Below, piece by piece: positions 1 through 8,181 of a stretch of DNA of 27,836 bases. The stretch is from positions 1 to 27,836 of the IMG/VR virus record IMGVR_UViG_3300046003_002179. One strand, 5' to 3'. Each line of letters begins with the position of its first letter. Within the stretch, counting starts at the first letter, position 1. This DNA is from a virus. The notes beneath the pieces were generated by a model. That model searched no databases and was not told the origin of the DNA. It saw only the letters and a program-made list of their open reading frames with translations. Both the position numbers and the translations under genes were made by a program.

Positions 1-182
1 TGGCTACTATTAATACAAGGACAGGAATGCCAATGTATAAGCCAAGAGAAATCACATCAGCATTAAGAGATACCTATGAGGTAATGAAAACCTTAAATGC
101 TCTTGAAGAAAAAGTAAATGAGCAATTATTTGAAAGCATGAAAACTGTGGGGAATAAAGAAATTAATCACTTTGAAACATAA
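1..182 (+). CDS. Small hypothetical protein, first base cut by window edge
   Basis: An open frame runs from base 3 to a TAA at 180-182. The window opens with tgg, so the ATG very probably begins one base before the window, giving a protein of about 60 residues starting MATINTRTGMPMYKPRE. The second half (ALRDTYEVMKTLNALEEKVNEQ) is predicted helical and could form a short coiled coil. I do not recognise the family. It lies 25 bases upstream of the ferritin-like gene and on the same strand as the terminase, so it is probably co-transcribed with the head genes. A terminase small subunit or small head-assembly protein is conceivable from position, but nothing in the sequence shows DNA binding. 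Confidence 0.6.
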   Translation, partial: ATINTRTGMPMYKPREITSALRDTYEVMKTLNALEEKVNEQLFESMKTVGNKEINHFET

Positions 183-207
183 ATTATTAACTTAATATTT
201 AAATAAA

Positions 208-666
208 ATGGCAGGAGGTAGTAAAAGTTTAGCTAGTTTCTTCGGAGATGATGAAGAAATGGAAATGAAATCAGGAATGAAAAATGAAAAAGAGGGGACA
301 GGTAAATGCTGTCCAACTGACTTAATAGGTTTATTATTTAAAGCTAGAAATGATGCACACATTAGTCATCTTTTGCAAAAGGATAAAACCTTAGCAAGAC
401 ATGGGGCTTTTAATGATTTCTATGATGGTATTCTAGGGCAGATAGATACTTTTTGTGAAAGTTATATGGGGCTGTACACTGTTACAGACCTTACAGTGCC
501 CACTAGTTCAGTAATAACTGAACCAGTTTCATACTTTACAAATCTCTATGCCAAGGTACAAGAGACTAAAGAAGAAGTTACAGAAGGTTATCTACAGAAT
601 CAGTGTGATAGCATTAGTGAGTTAATTGCTCAGACTTTATATAGATTTAAAAACATAGTTACTTAA
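208..666 (+). CDS. Dps/ferritin-like four-helix protein with an FFGD-type N-terminal tag
   Basis: 152 residues. Residues 1-35 are a flexible acidic/basic leader containing SLASFFGDDEEMEM; the rest is helical. Residues 45-90 read like the iron-binding core of Dps: H65, D80 and E84 have the same spacing as H63, D78 and E82 of E. coli Dps, and H54 (or H51) lies about where the other catalytic His of Dps (H51) would be. Dps proteins oxidise Fe(II) at the dimer interface and protect DNA; whether this one does is inference. It ends with a long helix (about 112-148). The start ATG follows an AT-rich leader (aataaaATG). The gene sits just before the terminase, so a virion or DNA-packaging role is plausible. 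The FFGD tag recurs in the scaffold protein. The ferritin-like call is fairly sure, the function is not. Confidence 0.6.
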   Translation: MAGGSKSLASFFGDDEEMEMKSGMKNEKEGTGKCCPTDLIGLLFKARNDAHISHLLQKDKTLARHGAFNDFYDGILGQIDTFCESYMGLYTVTDLTVPTSSVITEPVSYFTNLYAKVQETKEEVTEGYLQNQCDSISELIAQTLYRFKNIVT

Positions 667-671
667 ATTTT

Positions 672-827
672 ATGGAGATGATAGAGCAAGATTTACAAAC
701 TCACATCATGGATAAGATTGCTTATCATGAAGAACTGAGAGATAAATATGAAGCTGTAGAAGAATATGAGAAATGTTCCTATCATCGAGATGAGATTAAA
801 AGACTTAAAAAGATGATAGCAGAATGA
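672..827 (+). CDS. 51-aa helical protein with a UVR-like motif, coupled to terminase
   Basis: A 51-codon frame begins at ATG 672 and stops at TGA 825-827; the ATG of the terminase (824) overlaps it as ATGA, the classic arrangement for translational coupling. The protein is fully helical and charged. Residues about 28-48 (EAVEEYEKCSYHRDEIKRLK) match the pattern of the UVR motif of UvrB, UvrC and McsA, in which a helical hairpin with an RDxI core mediates protein-protein contact. In UvrB this motif binds UvrC; here the partner is unknown, and the terminase is the obvious candidate. A small-terminase role is possible from position but no helix-turn-helix is visible. The frame is maintained without internal stops and the coding bias resembles its neighbours, so I take it as a real gene. 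Confidence 0.65.
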   Translation: MEMIEQDLQTHIMDKIAYHEELRDKYEAVEEYEKCSYHRDEIKRLKKMIAE

Positions 828-2896
828 CAGAACCTCAAGTTCAAACAGAGATAAGGGACAAGTATGGAAAGTGGTTAGACACCTCTGTATTTAGAAAAGA
901 AGCCATACGATTTAAAAAGTATGGCTACTTCTGTTCTGATTATTGGGGGACTGCTGGATGGATGGCTTATTGGGAAGAACAACTTAAGAGATGTAAAGAA
1001 GGATATGAAATTGATGGACACAGAATAACTGGGCATCATTATATGTATCTTAACTTTTGTCAAATACAAGTTGTTGTAACTACTGATAAAAAAGCATCTA
1101 AAAAAGTTACTACATTTCCTGATTTTTGGGATGGAGATTATGACTACTTCTGGTCTTTGGAGATTGCTAGAAATGGTATTGACCCTGAAGACTTGGCAGA
1201 TTTAAAACTTGGAGTTACTCCTCACCCTGATTTTTTGATGGGTGGTTTCCACATGATTGTTGGGAAGAGTAGAAGAAAAGGTTATAGTTACAAGAATGGA
1301 GCAATTTCTGCTAACTATTATAATACTGAAAGAAAAGCTCAGATTATCATTGGGGCTTCTGAAAAGAAATTCCTTTATCCAAAGGGAACAATGGGTATGA
1401 CAAGTGATTACTTGAACTTTTTAAATGAGTTTACAGGGTGGAGAAAGTCAAGAGATTATGTTGACAAACAAGACCATAAGAAGGCATCTTTTAGGAAGAA
1501 AATAAATGGGGTGGATATTGAGTCTGGCTATCAGTCTGAAGTATTCGCCCTTACCTTTAAAGATAATGCAGATGCTGCAAGGGGAAAAGATGGAATACTT
1601 GTTCTATTAGAAGAAGCAGGAGCTTTCCCTAACCTAAAGGATTCATTTGCAGCAATCAAACCAGCACTTACTGCTGGTATTTACATCACAGGACAAATAG
1701 TTATTTTTGGTACAGGTGGGGATATGGAATCAGGCACAGTTGACTTTGCCGATATGTTCTATAATCCTGTAGCTTATGGTATAATGCCTTTTGTAAACAC
1801 TTGGGATGATAATGCTGAAGATACTATGTGTGGTTTTTTCCATCCTGTAAACAAAAACTTAGAAGGATTCTATGACACTCAAGGAAATTCAGACCTTGTA
1901 GCTGCACTAGAGTTTGAAATGGATAGGAGGAAAGTTATTCTTGAGAGTAGTACTAATAGTACTGCCTATCAAAAACATATTCAAGAGTTTGCACTCTGTC
2001 CTTCTGAAGCTTTCCTTACTGTGTCTACTAATGATTTTCCAGTTGTGGAACTTAGGGCTCAGTTAAATAAAGTTATCAGAGAGAAACTTATGCTTATTAA
2101 AGGAACTCCTGTAAACTTATCTAGGACAGAGACAGGTAAAATCTTGGCTCAACCTGATTTAATAAATAAATTAAATCCAATTACACATTATAAAATAAAA
2201 GAAGCTGACCTTACAGGTTGTCCAATAATATTTGAGTTTCCTTCTAATCCTCCTAAAGGATTATATAAAATAGGATATGACCCTTACAGACAAGACCAAA
2301 CTACAGGTGTGTCTCTTGCTGCTCTTTATGTTTACAAAACAATACAAAAAGGAAATCATACTAGGAATATTATTGTGGCAACTTATGTAGGTAGACCTTC
2401 TACAGCAGACTCTGTAAATAGAATAGCTGAACTATTAGCTGAACTTTATAATGCTGAAATAATGTATGAGAATGAAGTTCCTGATGTTAAGAAGTATTTT
2501 GAAAGAAGAAAAAAATTACATTTACTTGCAGCTCAACCTGATGGTGTAATTAGTAAAAACATCAAGAACTCTAGGGTAGCTAGGATATATGGTTGTCATA
2601 TGAATGAAAAGTTAAAAGATGCAGGAGCAAAATACATTAAACAATGGTTACTTGAAGAAAGAGATTTTGATGAAAATGGAGATGTACATACTAATATGGA
2701 TTATATTTATGATATAGGATTATTAGAAGAGTTAATTCTTTATAACAAAAAAGGAAACTTTGACAGGGTTATGGCTTTTATGCAAGTTATGTTCCAAGTA
2801 GAGGAAGATGAACTAGGAAAAGAGTATGGAGAAAATGATGTACAAACTGAACTTGCAAAAGAATTTGCTAATTTAGTGTTACATAAAAGAAATTAA
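824..2896 (+). CDS. terL: Terminase large subunit (ATPase plus nuclease)
   Basis: 690 residues, the usual size for a crAss-like TerL. It is the packaging motor: it docks on the portal, pumps DNA with ATP and cuts the concatemer. The N-terminal ATPase shows a degenerate Walker A at about 146-155 (VGKSRRKGYS) and a clear Walker B at 258-264 followed by catalytic acids (ILVLLEEAG, E263/E264). A coupling-motif candidate is FGTGG near 295-299. The C-terminal RNase H-like nuclease shows the first Asp at D486 (KIGYDPY), an acidic residue at E549 (IMYENE) and a late Asp at D647 (NFDRVM). The start at 824 is fixed by the ATGA overlap with the 51-aa gene. It is followed after 29 bases by the portal gene. 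CpG is almost absent (3 seen in 2.07 kb). Confidence 0.93.
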   Translation: MTEPQVQTEIRDKYGKWLDTSVFRKEAIRFKKYGYFCSDYWGTAGWMAYWEEQLKRCKEGYEIDGHRITGHHYMYLNFCQIQVVVTTDKKASKKVTTFPDFWDGDYDYFWSLEIARNGIDPEDLADLKLGVTPHPDFLMGGFHMIVGKSRRKGYSYKNGAISANYYNTERKAQIIIGASEKKFLYPKGTMGMTSDYLNFLNEFTGWRKSRDYVDKQDHKKASFRKKINGVDIESGYQSEVFALTFKDNADAARGKDGILVLLEEAGAFPNLKDSFAAIKPALTAGIYITGQIVIFGTGGDMESGTVDFADMFYNPVAYGIMPFVNTWDDNAEDTMCGFFHPVNKNLEGFYDTQGNSDLVAALEFEMDRRKVILESSTNSTAYQKHIQEFALCPSEAFLTVSTNDFPVVELRAQLNKVIREKLMLIKGTPVNLSRTETGKILAQPDLINKLNPITHYKIKEADLTGCPIIFEFPSNPPKGLYKIGYDPYRQDQTTGVSLAALYVYKTIQKGNHTRNIIVATYVGRPSTADSVNRIAELLAELYNAEIMYENEVPDVKKYFERRKKLHLLAAQPDGVISKNIKNSRVARIYGCHMNEKLKDAGAKYIKQWLLEERDFDENGDVHTNMDYIYDIGLLEELILYNKKGNFDRVMAFMQVMFQVEEDELGKEYGENDVQTELAKEFANLVLHKRN

Positions 2897-2898
2897 GT

Positions 2899-2910
2899 TA
2901 AATTTGTATA
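2899..2910 (+). promoter_or_regulatory. Putative Bacteroidota-type promoter -7 element before portal
   Basis: TAAATTTG (2899-2906) followed by TATATTAA fits the Bacteroidota -7 consensus TAnnTTTG and shares TTTGTATA with two other intergenic sites in this window (19982 and 24373). It lies 19 bases before the portal ATG at 2926. No good TTTG -33 element is seen at the expected spacing, so the call rests on the -7 element and on its recurrence upstream of genes. Confidence 0.35.
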
Positions 2911-2925
2911 TTAATACTTTTAAAG

Positions 2926-5322
2926 ATGGACCATAGTAGTAGAAGAGTTAGGCTAACATTAGCACAGAAAAATGCCCATGATGGACAATGGTTCAAGGAT
3001 AGAGCCAATAACATTAGAGGATTGGCTTTTACAAATGCCACCTATAATAATCAGATTTCAGAGTATAAAAGAAAAAAAGTAAATTACGATTTATTTAATG
3101 GCATTATTGATGCCAGAGATTTCGAGTATGTTGTAAAACCTTTTGGAGCACAAGCAGGAGAATTACCAGCTTCTTTTACAAATAAAGATATTGTTTCTAC
3201 TAGAATAAAGAAGTTATTAGGTATGGAAATGAAGAGACCTTTCTCTTATACTGTAATGGCTGTTAATGAAGAAGCAACAACTAGAAAAGAAACTGCAGAA
3301 TTTGACTTGATTAAACAATATGTTTCAGCTCAAATAATGACTCCCATACAACAACAACTTGAAATAAAATATCAAGAACAAGCTAAAGGAAGACAATTAA
3401 CTAAAGAAGAGCAAGCCCAGATACAACAACAAATGGCACAAGAGTTGCAGTCAATGACTCCTCCTGAAGTTAAGAAGTATATGGCTAGGGAACACCAAGA
3501 CCCTGCAGAAGCCTTAATGCAACAACTATTAAATATTACTGAACAAGACCAAGATGTAAAAAGGAAATTTGAAAAAGGACTTAAGCATGGACTTCTATCA
3601 GGTAATATGGTTTATTGGGTTGGGCAAGTAAGAGGTAAACCTGGTATGTTAGTTACCAATCCTATTAGATTTGATTATGATAAATCTCCTGATGTAGATT
3701 TTATTGAAGATGGGGAGTGGGCAATTTGTGAATATAGAATGACTCCTTCACAGGTAGTTGCTATGTTTGGAGAAGAGTTCACTGATTCAGAGATTGATTC
3801 TGTTTATAATTATTCATTGAGAGGTGCTCAAATTTATGAAGGAGAGTGGACTTTTAATGAAACTACAAATAAAGCTTCTAATGTTCTTAGTGTATTTCAT
3901 AGTGTATGGAAAGACTTAAGAAGAGTTGGATTTCTTACTGCTATTGATTTAAAGACAGGAGAAGAAAAAATGACTCAAGTTTCTGAAGACTATAAACTCA
4001 ATAAAAGTCTAGGAGATGTTAAGGTTGAATGGGAATGGATTCCTGAAGTATATGAAACTTATAATTTAATGAATGATGTCTATGTTTTTATGAGACCAGT
4101 ACAAGGTCAATTTAAAGATTTAGATAATATGTTTCAATGTAAGTTACCATATCTTGGTGCATCTTTTGATAATCTTAACTCAGAGGTTACTTCTCTTATG
4201 GATAGAATGAAGGTTTGGCAATACTATTACAACATTATAATGTATAGATTGGAACTCCTCCTAGCTTCTGATAAGGGTAAATTGATGCTGATGAATATTA
4301 ATGCTATTCCAAGGTCAGCAGGTATAGACATTGAGAAATGGTTATATTATGCAGAGGCTCTTAAAATTGGATGGGTTAATCCTAATGAAGAAGGAAATAA
4401 AGGTCTTGATGTAACCAATATGGCTAAAGAGATTAATATGTCTTTAATCTCAGATATTCAAAAATATATTGAACTTGCAGATTACATTGACAAACAATGT
4501 GGTAAATCAGTTGGTCTTGAAGATTCAATGTTAGGAGGAATTGCAACCTCAGCTTCTGTAGCAAACACTCAACAAAATGTTTCTTCCTCTACAGATATAT
4601 TAGAACCTTATTTTGATTTACATAATTATGTAAAAAGAAATGTTCTAACTGCACTAGTAGAACAATGTAAAATTTCTTATTCAGAAAAAGACACTGAAGT
4701 AGTATCCTATGGTTTAGATGATATGTCTAAACATATGTTGACTATTGATGCTGGGTTATTAGATGGGTCTAGTTATGGATTGTATATTTCAAATACAGCC
4801 AAAGCACATGAAGCTTTTGAATTAGTTAAAAATATGGCACATGCTGCAATGCAGGCTCAGACTATTAATTTATCTGATGTTATCAAAGTAGTAAGAGCTG
4901 GTGGAACTCAAGAAGCTGAAGAACAACTTATGGATGCTGAGTCAAGAAAAAGAGAAGAAGTTCAACAATCTCAAGTTGCTGCTATACAAGAGCAAGGTAA
5001 GAATGAAGAAGCCACTAGAGCTCATGAAATGGAACTTAAAGCTTATGATAGAGAAACTTCTCTTATGGAAATTGATGCTAAAGGACAACTTGATTTACAA
5101 AAACAAGCTTTATTATCTCTAGGATTTAATGAAGATAAAGACCTTGATAAAGATGGCACACCTGATATTATGGAAGTGTACCAAAAAGGAGTAGATGCTG
5201 ATTTGAAAATGAGAAAACAAAATCTTGATGAAAATAAATTTGAACACCAGAAAGAATATGATAAAGAGAAGTTAGCTATAGAAAAAAAGAAAGCTTCTCA
5301 ACCAAAAAGCTCTAATAATTAG
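2926..5322 (+). CDS. Portal protein
   Basis: 798 residues, at the large end for portals and typical of crAss-like phages. The portal is a dodecamer at one capsid vertex; it nucleates the head, serves as the DNA channel and binds the ring/tail proteins. Early residues carry the clip/stem-type region (NKDIVSTRIKKLLGMEMKRP, about 85-104), then a Gln/Glu-rich insertion (about 140-185), then the core with alternating Trp/Tyr motifs (EGEWAICEYRMTPSQVVAMF). The last roughly 150 residues are a long charged coiled coil, interrupted by a Ca-site-like loop at 737-747 (DKDLDKDGTPD). The call rests on length, layout and position between TerL and the scaffold and capsid genes; the fold itself is inferred. 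Only two CpG were seen in 2.4 kb. Confidence 0.85.
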   Translation: MDHSSRRVRLTLAQKNAHDGQWFKDRANNIRGLAFTNATYNNQISEYKRKKVNYDLFNGIIDARDFEYVVKPFGAQAGELPASFTNKDIVSTRIKKLLGMEMKRPFSYTVMAVNEEATTRKETAEFDLIKQYVSAQIMTPIQQQLEIKYQEQAKGRQLTKEEQAQIQQQMAQELQSMTPPEVKKYMAREHQDPAEALMQQLLNITEQDQDVKRKFEKGLKHGLLSGNMVYWVGQVRGKPGMLVTNPIRFDYDKSPDVDFIEDGEWAICEYRMTPSQVVAMFGEEFTDSEIDSVYNYSLRGAQIYEGEWTFNETTNKASNVLSVFHSVWKDLRRVGFLTAIDLKTGEEKMTQVSEDYKLNKSLGDVKVEWEWIPEVYETYNLMNDVYVFMRPVQGQFKDLDNMFQCKLPYLGASFDNLNSEVTSLMDRMKVWQYYYNIIMYRLELLLASDKGKLMLMNINAIPRSAGIDIEKWLYYAEALKIGWVNPNEEGNKGLDVTNMAKEINMSLISDIQKYIELADYIDKQCGKSVGLEDSMLGGIATSASVANTQQNVSSSTDILEPYFDLHNYVKRNVLTALVEQCKISYSEKDTEVVSYGLDDMSKHMLTIDAGLLDGSSYGLYISNTAKAHEAFELVKNMAHAAMQAQTINLSDVIKVVRAGGTQEAEEQLMDAESRKREEVQQSQVAAIQEQGKNEEATRAHEMELKAYDRETSLMEIDAKGQLDLQKQALLSLGFNEDKDLDKDGTPDIMEVYQKGVDADLKMRKQNLDENKFEHQKEYDKEKLAIEKKKASQPKSSNN

Positions 5323-5351
5323 AAATAGCTATAAGGAACTATTTTGAAATT

Positions 5352-5368
5352 ATTAAGTTTTAAACTTA
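5352..5368 (+). other. Short perfect inverted repeat between portal and scaffold
   Basis: TTAAGTTT-T-AAACTTAA is a near-uninterrupted palindrome in the 84-base gap between the portal stop and the scaffold ATG. The arms are entirely AT-rich with one G:C pair each, so it would be a weak RNA hairpin; a dimeric protein-binding site is equally possible. No run of T follows, so it is not a terminator. Confidence 0.3.
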
Positions 5369-5389
5369 AATTATATTAATATTTAACCT

Positions 5390-5397
5390 TAAATTTG
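5390..5397 (+). promoter_or_regulatory. Possible -7 element before scaffold gene
   Basis: TAAATTTG matches TAnnTTTG and ends ten bases before the scaffold ATG at 5407, a spacing that would give an almost leaderless transcript. It lacks the TATA-like continuation of the better sites in this window and has no clear -33 box. Confidence 0.25.
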
Positions 5398-5406
5398 AAC
5401 AAAGTT

Positions 5407-6558
5407 ATGGCAACAGAAAAAGCAACCCCAGGACAAGAGGAAAAAGCTGCGACATTACAAGATTTTTCATGGGATGACCCAGGGGATTTCTTTGGTATTG
5501 AGAACTCAGCAATTGAAAAAGATGAAGTAGGAGAAATCCTTGAAGTAGTCAAGATTGAAAAGGATGATGAAGGAGATAATGAAGAAGGTAAACCTTCAGG
5601 AAAGAATGAAGTATCATTCTTTGGAGATGAAGAAGAGGTAGAAGATAAAGGTGAAGAAACTAGTTTAAATCTGGAATCTACTAGAAAACCTGCTAAAGAA
5701 AATATATATGAGGACCTCTATGCAGAAATGAAAGAGGGAGGAATATTTCAAGCTGACCTTGAAGAAGGTGCAGTTCTTGATAGAGAAAAGTTCATTGAAT
5801 TACAGGATTTAGAAATAGAAGCTAGGGTAGATGAAGCTCTTGAAGGTTTTATGAAGGAACTCGATGAGGATGGTGCAGCTTTCCTTAAGTTTAAAAAGAA
5901 TGGTGGGTCAACTGCTGATTTTCTTAAAACTTATGGAACAACTACAGAAATTCCAACAGGAGACTTAGATGATGAAGCTCATCAAGAGAGAGTTAGCAGA
6001 TATTACTACAAAAATATTGAGGGATTAGATTCCGAAGATGTAGATGATAGGATTGAGTGGCTTAAAACTAGTGGAAAATTAGAGAAGTATGCTATTAAAA
6101 TAGATACAGACCTTAAAGAGAGAGAAGAACAAGCTAAAGAGAATCTACAGGTTCAGTCTAAAGCAGAGGCTAAAGCAGCTGAAGCCAAAAGAAAAGAATT
6201 TATAGATAGTGTCCAAGAAACATTAGATAATACTGATGAGATAGACAACTTTAAGTTTACTCCAAGTGAGAAAAAAAGTTTACACTCTTTTATTACTAAA
6301 CCATCAATAAAGGTAGGCAAGAATCTTTATGTTACTCCTTTTCAACAAAAGCTTAGGACAGCTTTAGCAGACAAAGGAAAAATGTTAATTCTGGCTAAAT
6401 TATTGAGTAATGATTTTGATGTGAGTGATGTAGTTGCTGCTAAGACTACTGAACAAACAAAAAAAGCTAAAAATGATTTACAAAGACAAAAAACTGTTGC
6501 TCCTATTAGTTCAGGAAAAGCAGAGACTAGAGAGAGAGGTTTAGCAGACTTCTTTTAA
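5407..6558 (+). CDS. Putative capsid scaffolding protein
   Basis: I start it at ATG 5407 (gttATGgca), giving 383 residues; an in-frame TTG twelve bases upstream is possible but less likely. The protein is strongly acidic in its first 100 residues, then helical and charged, with an Ala/Glu/Lys-rich coiled coil around 225-265 and a basic C-terminus. This composition, and its place directly before the major capsid gene, are typical of scaffolds that line the procapsid and are lost before packaging. Short aromatic-acidic motifs occur: DFFG at 27-30, SFFGDEEE at 70-77 and LADFF as the last five residues. Scaffolds often bind capsid protein through their C-terminus, so the terminal LADFF is a candidate contact. 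SFFGDxEE is shared with the ferritin-like protein near the window start. No protease domain is seen. Confidence 0.7.
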   Translation: MATEKATPGQEEKAATLQDFSWDDPGDFFGIENSAIEKDEVGEILEVVKIEKDDEGDNEEGKPSGKNEVSFFGDEEEVEDKGEETSLNLESTRKPAKENIYEDLYAEMKEGGIFQADLEEGAVLDREKFIELQDLEIEARVDEALEGFMKELDEDGAAFLKFKKNGGSTADFLKTYGTTTEIPTGDLDDEAHQERVSRYYYKNIEGLDSEDVDDRIEWLKTSGKLEKYAIKIDTDLKEREEQAKENLQVQSKAEAKAAEAKRKEFIDSVQETLDNTDEIDNFKFTPSEKKSLHSFITKPSIKVGKNLYVTPFQQKLRTALADKGKMLILAKLLSNDFDVSDVVAAKTTEQTKKAKNDLQRQKTVAPISSGKAETRERGLADFF

Positions 6559-6584
6559 AAATTTAAATTTTAAAAACAGAAATT

Positions 6585-8039
6585 ATGGCTAATGGAGTTG
6601 TAGGTAGTGCTTTAATTACCAAACAGATGCCTTGGCATGCAAACATGACTGAACTCAATCACTTGGGTAAAGCATTAATTGCAAAGCCAGACAAATTTGA
6701 ATCTAAAATTGGTCAGTTGTTTACTGCTCAAATGTATTCAGATAACCCTTTTACAGCGATGGCTATTAAAGAGGGAAGACAAGAAAATACCAACTCAAGC
6801 ACTTGGGAATGGGATATGCGAGGAGCTAATACTAGACCACTTGTGGTTTTAGATGCTATGGGTGTATCAACTGCTCAAGGTGGCTTCCGTTCAACTTTTA
6901 AGTTGAAATTGGATGAGAATTGGTATGAGCCTGGGGATATCATTAGTCCTGGTACAACCAACAAAAAATACCAATGTCGTGTGCAAGAAGAAGGAATCCC
7001 ATCAGGAAAAGGTACAGTTTATGTACTTCGTTTGATGAGTGATAACCCACAAGCTTCTGTACCTGCAGTGTACTTTAAAGCTGGTACACAATGGGGTAAA
7101 TTGTATGCTCAATATTCTGAAGCTGAAACACAATCTGGTAGTACCCAATACAGCTTGCCTGTAACAATGGAAAACAGAATGTCAAGATTCAGAAAAAAAT
7201 ATAAAGTAACTGGAGATGCTCATGATGAAGTATTGGCAGTGAAAATTCCTGATAGCAATGGTGTATACCATGATAGTTGGGTTAAATATGCTGAGGTAGA
7301 ATACTGGCAACAATGGTACAGAGAAATTGAAAGAGGATATTGGTACTCAAGAAGTACTGAAACTGTTCTTTCAGCTAATGGTAGACCATTAAGAACAGGT
7401 CCTGGATTACAAGAACAATTGGAGGATTCTCATATCCAAAGATACTCTTTCTTGTCTGCTAAACTTATTGAAGAATACCTAATGGGTATTTTCTATTCAA
7501 GAGTTAAACCAGGTGCTCAAAGACAAATTAGTGGTTACTCAGGAGAGTATGGAATGGTGGGCTTCCACAATGCTATACAAGATTGGGCTTCCAAAACTGG
7601 ATTTATCCAAGTTGTAGACAATTTGTTTATGCAAAAAACTTCATCTGAATACAATACCAATGCACTTTCTGCAGGGTATCAATTCGTGAAATATAGAATG
7701 GCAAATGGTGCTGAACTTACTTTAGTTCACAATCCTTTGTATGATGATAGAGAGATTAACTTTGAACTTGACCCTGTTACAGGATATCCTTTAGAGTCTC
7801 AAAGAATCACATTCTTAGACTTCTCAGGAAGTGGAAAATCATCTAACTGTAGAATTGTCAACAAAAACAAATCTTATAAACTAGGATATGTTGCAGGTTT
7901 GACTAATCCTTATGGACCAAATGATGGTAAATTGATGAGCCACTCTGGTAACTACTATGAAATGCATGTTGAGAAAATGTCAGGTATGCACGTAGAAGAT
8001 GTTGGTAGATGTGGGGAGTTAATCCTTTCAAGAAACTAG
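6585..8039 (+). CDS. Major capsid protein, HK97-fold type, crAss-like
   Basis: 484 residues, the usual size for the crAss-like major capsid protein, which builds the icosahedral head. The N-terminal region (MPWHANMTELNHLGKALIAK, about 14-33), the TWEW/MRGANTRP segment and the following beta-rich region resemble crAss-like capsid proteins as I recall them; the HK97 fold is inferred from that kinship. Codon use is slightly different from the flanking genes (more CpG, about 7), as expected for a very highly expressed gene. The start is the ATG in aaattATGgct, a start context repeated before several genes here. It ends with TAG and is followed within eleven bases by a strong terminator, so this gene closes the head transcription unit. 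Confidence 0.85.
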   Translation: MANGVVGSALITKQMPWHANMTELNHLGKALIAKPDKFESKIGQLFTAQMYSDNPFTAMAIKEGRQENTNSSTWEWDMRGANTRPLVVLDAMGVSTAQGGFRSTFKLKLDENWYEPGDIISPGTTNKKYQCRVQEEGIPSGKGTVYVLRLMSDNPQASVPAVYFKAGTQWGKLYAQYSEAETQSGSTQYSLPVTMENRMSRFRKKYKVTGDAHDEVLAVKIPDSNGVYHDSWVKYAEVEYWQQWYREIERGYWYSRSTETVLSANGRPLRTGPGLQEQLEDSHIQRYSFLSAKLIEEYLMGIFYSRVKPGAQRQISGYSGEYGMVGFHNAIQDWASKTGFIQVVDNLFMQKTSSEYNTNALSAGYQFVKYRMANGAELTLVHNPLYDDREINFELDPVTGYPLESQRITFLDFSGSGKSSNCRIVNKNKSYKLGYVAGLTNPYGPNDGKLMSHSGNYYEMHVEKMSGMHVEDVGRCGELILSRN

Positions 8040-8049
8040 GAGGCTATTA

Positions 8050-8083
8050 AAAAACTCTACTCTTTAACTAGAGTAGAGTTTTT
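8050..8083 (+). terminator. Strong hairpin terminator after the capsid gene
   Basis: A perfect 13-bp inverted repeat, AAAAACTCTACTC (8050-8062) and GAGTAGAGTTTTT (8071-8083), with an 8-base loop. The 3' arm ends in five T, as in an intrinsic terminator; the matching A run makes it potentially bidirectional. No obvious promoter follows, so downstream genes probably depend on read-through or on a promoter I cannot see. Confidence 0.85.
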
Positions 8084-8106
8084 ATTAGTCTTAAAAATAA
8101 AAAGCT

Positions 8107-8181
8107 ATGAGATGTGGATGTGGGAAACCAAAGCCTTTTGTTCCAGGTCAAAAACCTAGACCAAGACCTCTAGCAAGATAA
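8107..8181 (+). CDS. 24-aa Cys/Arg/Pro-rich peptide
   Basis: ATG 8107 to TAA 8179-8181 encodes a 24-residue peptide that opens MRCGCGKPKPF and then is rich in Pro, Arg and Lys, with net charge near +7 and no acidic residues. The composition is far from what random AT-rich DNA would give, and the C-G-C-G-K opening is striking. It lies between the capsid terminator and a GC-rich hairpin in the 268 bases that separate the capsid gene from the next large gene. It could be a nucleic-acid-binding or metal-binding micropeptide, a leader peptide, or chance. I do not know the family. Confidence 0.4.
   Translation: MRCGCGKPKPFVPGQKPRPRPLAR

Noticed and set aside
875-1069. 64-aa reverse-strand ORF inside the terminase gene
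   Set aside because: It lies opposite a well-supported terminase frame, has no family features, and all real genes here are on the + strand.
4901-5122. 73-aa forward ORF inside the portal gene
   Set aside because: It is an out-of-frame shadow of the Glu/Lys-rich coiled coil and its Leu/Lys composition comes from that.
6585-8039. Alternative genetic code (TAG read as Gln), known in some crAss-like phages
   Set aside because: TAG ends the capsid gene just before a strong terminator, and also ends the 8308 and 24397 genes at sensible places; no gene has an internal TAG.
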